Assembly (NCBI RefSeq): GCF_028776105.2
Contig: NZ_CP145606.1
Span: forward strand, 1,116,001 to 1,180,000
DNA length: 64,000 nt
Origin: Neisseria leonii
GTDB taxonomy: Bacteria; Pseudomonadota; Gammaproteobacteria; Burkholderiales; Neisseriaceae
Direction: 5' to 3'
The notes below the pieces were generated by a model. That model worked only from the letters and a program-made list of their open reading frames with translations, had not been told where the DNA came from and searched no databases. The position numbers were made by a program, and so were the translations under genes. Each line of letters opens with the position of its first letter. Within the stretch, counting starts at the first letter, position 1. Positions 57,882-64,000 of this stretch are shown here, one piece after another.

Positions 57882-58596
57882 CCTGATTTACTGGCTGATT
57901 CTGGTATTCAGCCTGATTCTCCTGTTTCCCTTTCTGATGGCGGGCGCACTGTTTCCCAACGGCATCCGCCGCGTGGCGCACTGCTGGGTACAGATTCTGA
58001 TGTGGTCGCTCGAACACGTCATCGGCCTCAAATACCGCATCAGCGGTGCCGAAAACATTCCCGACCGCCCCACCATCGTCTGCGCCAAACACCAAAGCGG
58101 CTGGGAAACCCTCGCCTCACAAGTCATCTTCCCGCCGCTGGTTTTCGTCGCCAAACGCGAACTGTTCAAAATCCCGCTGTTCGGCTGGGGGCTGAAATGG
58201 GTCAAAACCATCGGCATCGACCGCACCAGTCTGCACGCCTCCGAACAGCTGCTCCGGCAGGGTCTGGCACGCAAAAGCGAGGGTTTCTGGATTGTGATTT
58301 TCCCCGAAGGCACCCGTGTTCCGCCCGGCAGCCGCGGCCGCTACAAGCCCGGTGCCGCGCGCATGGCCAAACTGTTTGAAATGGATCTGCTGCCTGTCGC
58401 ACTCAACAGCGGCGAATTCTGGCCGCGCAACTCCTTTCTGAAATACCCCGGCACCATCGATGTCGTCATCGGCCCGCCGGTTGCCCACCAAAGCGGCAAC
58501 GAAGCCGAGTTGACCGCCGCCTGCGAAAACTGGATCGAATCGCAGCAGGAAATCATCAACGGCCGCGGCCCCTGCTACCCGCGCCGCAGCGCATAA
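57865..58596 (+). CDS. plsC: 1-acylglycerol-3-phosphate O-acyltransferase
   Basis: Adds the second acyl chain to lysophosphatidic acid. A 243-residue membrane protein with an N-terminal helix (NLIYWLILVFSLILLFPFLM), the acyltransferase motif CAKHQSGWETL (HX4E, a known variant of HX4D), FVAKRELFKIPLFGWGLKW and FPEGTRVPPG. Overlap with gmhB matches, as I recall, the meningococcal gmhX-nlaB arrangement; I use the general name. A GC-rich hairpin follows at 58606-58628. Confidence 0.92.
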   Translation: MLLIRNLIYWLILVFSLILLFPFLMAGALFPNGIRRVAHCWVQILMWSLEHVIGLKYRISGAENIPDRPTIVCAKHQSGWETLASQVIFPPLVFVAKRELFKIPLFGWGLKWVKTIGIDRTSLHASEQLLRQGLARKSEGFWIVIFPEGTRVPPGSRGRYKPGAARMAKLFEMDLLPVALNSGEFWPRNSFLKYPGTIDVVIGPPVAHQSGNEAELTAACENWIESQQEIINGRGPCYPRRSA

Positions 58597-58655
58597 AGCA
58601 AAAACGCCTGCCGCAAACCGCGGCAGGCATTGGCAAAATCCGTCAGTCAAACCCG

Positions 58656-58687
58656 AGGCCGTCTGAAAACCCCGTTTCAGACGGCCT
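58656..58687 (+). terminator. Inverted-DUS terminator after plsC
   Basis: GAGGCCGTCTGAAA faces TTTCAGACGGCCTG with a short CCCCG loop. Confidence 0.75.
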
Positions 58688-58720
58688 GTGTCTGTCTACT
58701 CCCCCGTGCATCACCCCGAC

Positions 58721-59097
58721 GCAGGACGGATACTCCGTATCCGACATCTCCACGTTACCGCTCATGTCGGATTCAAGAATCCGACCTACGCAAAGGCAGC
58801 TGCCCGAAACAGTATCCGTACTGTTTTGATTTCGCGCGGCAGGCCGTCTGAAAACGGCTAAAACAGGTAGGTCGGATACTCCGTATCCGACATTTTCCAC
58901 GCTCCCGCACTGTCGGATTCAAGAATCCGGCCTACTGTTCCGAATCCAATCTATCCGAATAAGAAAGAGTCGGATACCGGTATCCGACCTGCTACTTTCT
59001 ATGGGACAGTGCGTGCCGCAACCGACAAACGTAGGTAGGACTCTATATCCGACATTATCCACACTCCCGCACTGTCGGATTCAAGAATCCGACCTAC
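58721..59097. repeat. Dense REP array, seven elements
   Basis: In order: GGATAC class plus (58721-58745), GGATTC class minus (58766-58789), GGATAC plus (58867-58891), GGATTC minus (58912-58935), GGATAC minus (58969-58992), a worn GTAG-led plus copy (59031-59055) and GGATTC minus (59074-59097). A DUS sits at 58842-58853. Plus copies begin GTAG or GCAG, minus copies end CTAC. No gene is visible in 58597-59108. Confidence 0.85.
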
Positions 59098-59108
59098 CAT
59101 TTTCAGAC

Positions 59109-59831
59109 TTACAGATACACAATCTCGCCGCTGCGTCCCCTGCTTTCCGCACCTGCCCAATAGACAAACTGCGGCATGATGTCGTCCAGACTGCGGCGTT
59201 CCGCCGACGACTCGCCCGGGTGGGTTTTTTCGCGCTGCGGCGAATTGACCGCACCGGGAACCAGAACATTGGCACGCAGATTGTCGAAACGGCTCCATTC
59301 GTCGGCCGCCACGCCGCACAGGTAATTGAGTGCCGCTTTGGACGCGCCGAAGCCGCCCCAATAGGCCTGCGGTTTTTCGCTGTGGCTCTCGCCGACGAAC
59401 AACACTGACGCATCGGGCGAATTTTTCAGCAGCGGCAGCAGGGCACGGGTCAGTCCCATCGGCGCGACGGTGTTGATGCGGTATTGGTTGACCCATTCGG
59501 CCACGGTTTGAAAATCCAGCGGCGAGAGGGCGTAAAAATAGGAAGCGCAATGCACAATACCGTCCAAACGGCTGCCTGCGGATTCGGCCAAGGTTTCGGC
59601 CAGTTGGGCAAATTCCTTTTCTTCTGCTGTCAAAAGGTCCAGACAGACGGCAAACGGCTCGGGGCCGCCCGCCGCTGCAATTTCGTCATACACGCTTTCC
59701 AGTTTTTTGCGGCTGCGTCCCACCAGCACCACCGTCGCGCCTTCCTGCGCATAGGTTTTGGCCACGCGCGCGCCCACGCCCTGTGAAGCGCCGGTAACCA
59801 AAATGGTGCGTCCCTGCAATTTTCCCGACAT
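59109..59831 (-). CDS. Short-chain dehydrogenase/reductase, YciK-like
   Basis: A 240-residue SDR with the cofactor motif TGASQGVGARVAK, the catalytic serine region and the YWGGFGASKAAL (YxxxK) dyad, and the late AVNSPQREKTHPGE segment seen in YciK. The start at 59831 has AGGAG 6 nt upstream; 59834 is an alternative. It follows hpnE by 13 nt, so it is likely in the hpnD-hpnE operon, but a role in hopanoid or carotenoid chemistry is unproven. Confidence 0.88.
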   Translation of the reverse strand: MSGKLQGRTILVTGASQGVGARVAKTYAQEGATVVLVGRSRKKLESVYDEIAAAGGPEPFAVCLDLLTAEEKEFAQLAETLAESAGSRLDGIVHCASYFYALSPLDFQTVAEWVNQYRINTVAPMGLTRALLPLLKNSPDASVLFVGESHSEKPQAYWGGFGASKAALNYLCGVAADEWSRFDNLRANVLVPGAVNSPQREKTHPGESSAERRSLDDIMPQFVYWAGAESRGRSGEIVYL

Positions 59832-59844
59832 CATTATCTCCTGT

Positions 59845-61137
59845 TTACATTCCGTATTCGTCAATCATCATTTCGGCGGCGGCGCGCCCGCTCTGCACGG
59901 CGGCTTCCAGCGTGGCCGGATAGCGCGGGTGCAGCCAGTCGCCCGCCGGATAAATCCCCTGCCGGTGCAGCCAAGTGCAGTCGGGCAGGCGGCGGCCGGC
60001 GGTTGAAGCGGCGGTGGCGCGTTTTTCGGTGATCACGCGCACGGCCTGCGGCTCGGGCAGGTTCGGCACCAGTCTCAACAAATCGCGGTGCGCGGCTGCT
60101 GCCCACTGCCGGGTATCGTGCGGCGGCAACCGGTCGGATACGCTGATAACCGCCGCCACTTCTTGCGCCTGCCCTGCCACATCTTCACGCGCAATAAACC
60201 ACTGCACCGTTGCGTCGGCCAAGCCGGTCATCGGCGCGGGCAGCGAAAAGGCACGACCGTAGCGCAGATAAACCGTGGTAATGGCATGATACGCCGTATT
60301 CCGCCATGCCGACACCCATTCTTCGGGCATCTCTTCGGGCAGCATCGCCGCGCCGTGATACGGTGCCACGGCCAGCACGACGCCGTCGAACCATTCACCG
60401 TCCACCGCCACTTTGCGCCCCACAGCGGTTTTCAGACGGCTTACCCGCTGCGAAAACCGCAAATCCGCCCCCTGTTCACGCAGATAACGCACCGCCGGTT
60501 CGGGTACGATGCTGCCCAAATCACTTTGCGGCAGCCAGTATTGCGCCGCATTTTTATCTGCCCAAACGCCGTCCTGCAACACCGCGCGCACAAACTGTAT
60601 CCCTGCCTGCTCCAAAGGCGTATTGAGCGCGCCCCAAATCAAAGGCTGCCAGAAATCGCGCACTAAAACCGGCGGGCAGCGGCACTCACGCAACCATACC
60701 GCTGCTGCCACATCGCGCGTTTCCTTTTTCAGCGCGGCCATTTGGCGCAAAAGCTGCCATTTTTCGTACCAGCCGATGCCGCGCGCGCGGGCAATACCGG
60801 CCAGCAGATGCCACGGCGCAGGCAGGTCGGCCGTCTGAAACTGCAAGCCGTCGGCCAGATACCATTGCAGCGGCAGTTGGCGCAGCGTACCGGCCGGGCT
60901 GCCGATTTTGTCCATCAGTTCGGCCACGCTGCGGTACGCGCCCATCAAAATATGCTGGCCGTTGTCGAGAAAGCGGAAACCCGCCTGATCGCCCGCCAGC
61001 GTACGCGCGCGGCCGCCTGCGGTTCTGCCCGCCTCGAATACAGTCAAATCGGCGCGGCCGCTCAAATACACCGCCGCCGCCAGCCCGCTCCACCCCGCAC
61101 CGATAACGGCGATTTTCGGTTGCTTTCGCGCGCTCAC
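59845..61137 (-). CDS. hpnE: Hydroxysqualene dehydroxylase
   Basis: Reduces hydroxysqualene to squalene. The 430-residue FAD enzyme has the dinucleotide motif AVIGAGWSGLAAAVYL, then EAGRTAGGRA and FLDNGQHILMGAYR, as in HpnE. It starts at GTG (61137), overlapping the hpnD stop by 4 nt. The C-terminal GDWLHPRYPATLEAAVQSGR binds FAD. Confidence 0.93.
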   Translation of the reverse strand: MSARKQPKIAVIGAGWSGLAAAVYLSGRADLTVFEAGRTAGGRARTLAGDQAGFRFLDNGQHILMGAYRSVAELMDKIGSPAGTLRQLPLQWYLADGLQFQTADLPAPWHLLAGIARARGIGWYEKWQLLRQMAALKKETRDVAAAVWLRECRCPPVLVRDFWQPLIWGALNTPLEQAGIQFVRAVLQDGVWADKNAAQYWLPQSDLGSIVPEPAVRYLREQGADLRFSQRVSRLKTAVGRKVAVDGEWFDGVVLAVAPYHGAAMLPEEMPEEWVSAWRNTAYHAITTVYLRYGRAFSLPAPMTGLADATVQWFIAREDVAGQAQEVAAVISVSDRLPPHDTRQWAAAAHRDLLRLVPNLPEPQAVRVITEKRATAASTAGRRLPDCTWLHRQGIYPAGDWLHPRYPATLEAAVQSGRAAAEMMIDEYGM

Positions 61138-61982
61138 GGCCGAAATCCGAACAGCCAGGTTTTCAGGGCAATGCGCTTTTTGCGCGCCGAGGGCAGCGCG
61201 ATTTTGTAGCGCAGCACATTGTGCGCGCCGTCGCGGCGGATTTCGTGCAGCAGCGCGTAATACACCGCCCCCATCACCAAACCGACTTTCTGCCGTTTGC
61301 GGTCGGCTTTCGGCAATAGTGCAACGGCTTCGCGGTACACCGCTTCGGCACGCGAAATCTGAAATGCCATCAGGCGGGCAAATGCTTCACTGTCCCGCGC
61401 GTTCAAAATATCCGCCGCCGGCACATCAAAACGCTGCAATTCGTCCACCGGCAGATAAATCCGCCCCATGCGTGCATCTTCGCCCACATCGCGGATAATG
61501 TTCGTCAGCTGCAAGGCCAGACCGAGTTTTTCGGCATATACCAAAGTTGCCGCATCGGAAAAACCCAAAATACGCGCAATCAGCCGCCCCACCACGCCGG
61601 CCACGCAATAGCAATAAGTTTGAAGCGCGGCAAAATCGGCATAGCGCATCTGATTCAAATCCATCTGCATACCGTTGATTAACTCGGCCAGTTCGGCCTC
61701 GGGCAGAGCATAATCCGCCGCCACAGTTTTCAAAGCCCGATTGACCGGATGCGCAGGCAGGCCGTCTGAAAAGACAGCAGCCAAATCGGCGCGCCACCAT
61801 GCCAGCGTCGTCTGCGCCACGCCCGCATCGCGGCAGTCGTCCACCACATCGTCCAGCTCGCGGCAATAAGCGTACAGAACGGCCAGCGCATCACGTTTTT
61901 CAGACGGCAGAAAGCGGAAGCCGGATAAAAAGCTCGAACCGCTGGCAGCGGCTTTTTCACGACAATAATCTAAGGGGGTCAT
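61134..61982 (-). CDS. hpnD: Presqualene diphosphate synthase
   Basis: Condenses two farnesyl diphosphates. The 282-residue protein carries the first aspartate motif in YAYCRELDDVVDDCRD and the second in LTNIIRDVGEDARMGRIYLP. AAGG lies 8 nt upstream of the ATG. In most genomes hpnC, which completes the HpnCDE route, lies next to hpnD; here it does not. Confidence 0.94.
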   Translation of the reverse strand: MTPLDYCREKAAASGSSFLSGFRFLPSEKRDALAVLYAYCRELDDVVDDCRDAGVAQTTLAWWRADLAAVFSDGLPAHPVNRALKTVAADYALPEAELAELINGMQMDLNQMRYADFAALQTYCYCVAGVVGRLIARILGFSDAATLVYAEKLGLALQLTNIIRDVGEDARMGRIYLPVDELQRFDVPAADILNARDSEAFARLMAFQISRAEAVYREAVALLPKADRKRQKVGLVMGAVYYALLHEIRRDGAHNVLRYKIALPSARKKRIALKTWLFGFRP

Positions 61983-62097
61983 TCAGAATGCCTTTTCAGC
62001 ATCGGTATCGCTCCGGCAAGGGCGGATTGCCGACGCGCTTTTGGTGCAGGCAGCCGGTACACAATCCGCCGCTGCCGCATATCGGGTTTCCAAAGAT

Positions 62098-62655
62098 TCA
62101 AACACGTGTGCAGGTCTGCATCACTTCCATGCCGTCCTTGGTCAGTTTGCCGACAAAATTCTGCGCATCCAGCCGGACAATTTCGGCAGAAATTTCCCGC
62201 TCATCGAATGCACCCAGCTCACGCAAGGCTTCGGCCTTCAAACCGGCCAGCGCGGGATTACTTTTTTCCAACATCCGCAAAAGGATACGCTCGGACTGAC
62301 TCTCGGCAGGCAGCATCCACACTTTCGGCTTAGCAACCTGCTGCTCGAAATAATGCCCGCCGTCAATACGCCATCTGCTTTGATTTTCCTGCATAAACCG
62401 CCATACCGCACCTTCGCCCAACGCAATAGTAATCAAGGATTGTCCCTCGGCAGTACCGTCGCGGCGGAACAGGGCATCGGTTCGGATCAGCGCATTGGGC
62501 AGAGAGGCTTCACACTGCCATTTTCCGGCCAGCAGTTCCGCACGCTGCGGCAGAGAGGCTTGAACAGGCGGACTGTCCGCACGCTGCGGCGGTACGGTTT
62601 GGGCACAACCGGCCAAAGCCGTGAAACATACGATAGCGCAAATTTTCTTTTTCAT
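62098..62655 (-). CDS. Putative lipoprotein, unrecognised
   Basis: A 185-residue protein beginning MKKKICAIVCFTALAGCAQT, a lipoprotein signal with LAGC. The mature part includes LAGKWQCEASLPNALIRTDA and a C-terminal KDGMEVMQTCTRV; a two-cysteine pair (WQCE, QTCT) could form a disulfide. I do not recognise the family. In-frame ATGs at 62664 and 62673 exist but have poorer upstream context. It lies 115 nt before hpnD. Confidence 0.75.
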   Translation of the reverse strand: MKKKICAIVCFTALAGCAQTVPPQRADSPPVQASLPQRAELLAGKWQCEASLPNALIRTDALFRRDGTAEGQSLITIALGEGAVWRFMQENQSRWRIDGGHYFEQQVAKPKVWMLPAESQSERILLRMLEKSNPALAGLKAEALRELGAFDEREISAEIVRLDAQNFVGKLTKDGMEVMQTCTRV

Positions 62656-62716
62656 CGGGATCATTCTCAACATAAAGGCAACCCGCAGGCCGTCTGAAAA
62701 CGGTGCGCGGCACTGT

Positions 62717-62863
62717 TTCTGCGAAGCTAAAACGAACGCAGCGGGTAAAACAAGCACAGCGGGTTTCTGCGGGGCTAAAACGAATGAAACTGTTTTTGTC
62801 GGATACAAGTATCCGACCTACATGGGCTAAAACGCATGAGTCGGATACAAGTATCCGACCTAC
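62717..62863. repeat. Mosaic of 30-nt repeat copies and two REP elements
   Basis: On the minus strand, TTTTAGCCCCGCAGAAACCC GC and TTCGTTTTAGCTTCGCAGAA copies precede GGATAC-class REPs in minus orientation at 62798-62821 and 62840-62863. No gene is supported between 62656 and 63092. Confidence 0.75.
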
Positions 62864-63092
62864 ACGGGAGTTTCTGCGAAACCAACAAGTGCAACAAGGT
62901 CAGCAAACCAACGCGCCCAACGGTTTTGCAACCACTAAACAGACAAGACGTTTCGCACCGCCCGACCACTGCCGCAACCGTATCAATTGGGGCATACGCG
63001 CCCCTCCTGCCCGAATGCGGACAAACAGAACCTGCCTCAAAGCGGCAGAAAGTAGCGGATTGTACCGTATTTTCAGACGGCCACAAATCAGG

Positions 63093-63506
63093 CTAAAACC
63101 GGCTGCACGCCGTTTCGTCATGATTTTGCGCCGCCTGCGCCTGCGTACACCAATACACGCCGCGCGACACTTCCGCCCAAGCCGCGCGCGCTGCCGCACG
63201 GTCGGGCAATGCGGTCAGATAAACCGTCCCGCCCTCCACTTGGAGCGAAAAACGGTAGCCCCCGCCCTGATCGGGATAGGCCGCCAGCAGGGTCTGCAAA
63301 CGGCCGTTGTCCCACGGTTCAGACGGCCTTTTCAGATTTTCCGCCTCGATGTCGCCCAGAAGCTGCCACAACAGTGTCTGCACCGCCGCTTCGGCGGCTT
63401 CGGCACGGCTGTGCTGCCACGAGTGTACGGCCACCCCCGCCAGCAGCGCGGCCAAAACCAGCACCACCGCCATTTCCATCAAACCGAATCCCGACTGCCG
63501 CTTCAT
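63093..63506 (-). CDS. Minor type IV pilin, PilX-like
   Basis: A 137-residue prepilin. After a short leader (MKRQSG) comes the mature N-terminus FGLMEMAVVLVLAALLAGVA with Glu5, the class III signal cut by PilD. C-terminal cysteines in YWCTQ and TACSRF would form the D-region loop. The position after a PilK homologue fits the pilHIJKX order of Neisseria, where PilX promotes aggregation. The start at 63506 gives a normal leader. It lies 4 nt after the upstream gene. Confidence 0.8.
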   Translation of the reverse strand: MKRQSGFGLMEMAVVLVLAALLAGVAVHSWQHSRAEAAEAAVQTLLWQLLGDIEAENLKRPSEPWDNGRLQTLLAAYPDQGGGYRFSLQVEGGTVYLTALPDRAAARAAWAEVSRGVYWCTQAQAAQNHDETACSRF

Positions 63507-63510
63507 TCCG

Positions 63511-63996
63511 TTACTCCCATGCCGCATGGCTTTGCAGCGTTACCGCCGTATTCGGGTGCGCGCCCCACGCGCGTACGGTGATGCGGAAGATTTCCGCCCC
63601 GTCCTGCGTGCCCAAATACTCAATCAGATAACGCGGCGGTTTGGCCGTTTTGCCGCGTACCGCCACTTTTACCCCCCATGTTTCCAGACAGGGCCGTCTG
63701 CCGCATTCCCTCAGCCAAACCGCCGTCCTGCCGGGCAGGCACAAACCGTTCGGACAGTTTTCGCCGAAGCGTGCCAATGCGGCTTCATCGGCCAGTTTTT
63801 CCCGGACAATGCGCGTCTCGGCGGCGGCCAAAGCCGTTTCAGCCGCCTGCAATGCCCATTGGCGGTCGGCATCGAGACGGTAACGCTGCTGCGCGCCGAA
63901 GTAAAACTGTACCGCCGCCCACACCAGCAGGCTCACGCCGAGCAATACCACCAGCGTAAACAGCAGCACCCAGCCTTTTTCGTTCACGCCGCGCAT
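63511..63996 (-). CDS. Pilus assembly protein PilK-like, possibly 5' partial
   Basis: A 161-residue protein with one N-terminal helix (GWVLLFTLVVLLGVSLLVWA), then RQWALQAAETALAAAE, ENCPNGLC and PRYLIEYLGTQDGAEIFR, which parallel PilK of meningococcus closely (ENC.KGLC, PRYIIEYLG). PilX N-terminal domain family. The ATG at 63996 is 4 nt from the window edge, so a longer start outside cannot be excluded; the first residues are shorter than in meningococcal PilK. Coupled to the PilX-like gene. Confidence 0.78.
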   Translation of the reverse strand: MRGVNEKGWVLLFTLVVLLGVSLLVWAAVQFYFGAQQRYRLDADRQWALQAAETALAAAETRIVREKLADEAALARFGENCPNGLCLPGRTAVWLRECGRRPCLETWGVKVAVRGKTAKPPRYLIEYLGTQDGAEIFRITVRAWGAHPNTAVTLQSHAAWE

Positions 63997-64000
63997 CGTC

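Noticed and set aside
58721..59097. Correia elements or dRS3 repeats
   Set aside because: The palindromes and GTAG flank do not match the Correia terminal inverted repeats or the ATTCCC/GGGAAT dRS3 core.
62703..63581. Plus-strand frame of 292 codons
   Set aside because: It reads through REP elements, the 30-nt repeat and antisense of the PilX-like gene; no family similarity.

Overview
The window is chromosomal DNA from a GC-rich (roughly 60% by eye) member of Neisseriaceae, most likely a Neisseria of the AG-DUS group such as N. bacilliformis or a relative. The main evidence is the dozens of copies of the 12-mer DNA uptake sequence AGGCCGTCTGAA and its complement, many of them arranged as inverted pairs that form terminators. 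Gene content also fits Neisseria: RmpM, a PilK/PilX-type pilin cluster, hldD/gmhB for heptose-containing lipooligosaccharide, and gmhB followed by an NlaB-type acyltransferase. The species name is an inference.

Layout. 1-3.4 kb: rraA (partial), hldD and leuA, all on the minus strand; leuA carries an extra N-terminal helix-turn-helix domain and its promoter holds a repeated TGTCCAA motif. 3.8-6.9 kb: a class I methyltransferase and a YejA-type solute-binding protein. 7.1-11.6 kb: rpsU, yqeY, dnaG, hemB and a DUF2288 gene. 11.5-14.5 kb, minus: bioD, thiL, rmpM. 14.9-23.6 kb, plus: cysB, mutL, miaA, an RDD protein, recB and a cysteine hydrolase. 23.9-26.5 kb, minus: tilS, accA. 26.8-28.1 kb, plus: hslR and a zinc metallopeptidase. 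28.4-31.6 kb, minus: nqrM, apbE and a lytic transglycosylase. 31.8 kb: tsaD. 33.3-41.1 kb, minus: a small AT-rich membrane-protein gene, ubiD and a dipeptide ABC transporter (dppABCDF) whose dppA contains an 11-G tract. 41.3-45.9 kb, minus: a DMT half-transporter, a CcoI/FixI-type copper ATPase, tRNA-Asp, tRNA-Val, ribA and a GAF protein. 45.95-46.98 kb: a decayed integrase with arm-type sites and a partial tRNA-like copy next to tRNA-Leu, read as the scar of a lost island. 47.2-50.5 kb: aceA, then queF and yhhQ, each behind its own preQ1-I riboswitch. 50.7-54.3 kb, minus: a tautomerase-like protein, a DmdC-type acyl-CoA dehydrogenase and azlDC. 54.6-58.6 kb, plus: uvrC, a conserved hypothetical, gmhB and plsC. 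59.1-64 kb, minus: an SDR, hpnE, hpnD, a lipoprotein and two type IV pilus genes.

Non-coding content is unusually rich. Intergenic stretches at 23.7, 28.1-28.4, 33.0-33.3, 51.2, 56.5-56.7, 58.7-59.1 and 62.7-62.9 kb hold a REP-like family: a GTAG tetranucleotide followed by a short palindrome built on CGGATTC/GAATCCG or CGGATAC/GTATCCG. Close head-to-head pairs combine one copy of each palindrome class. A second, 30-nt repeat accompanies it in three clusters. No transposase that could mobilise these repeats is present in the window.

Strongest leads for follow-up: the HTH-LeuA fusion with TGTCCAA sites inside its own promoter, the probable phase-variable poly-G tract in dppA, the two-class REP array with its 30-nt companion, the paired preQ1 switches, the integrase/tRNA-Leu scar, and the unannotated 52-residue membrane protein at 33.3 kb.
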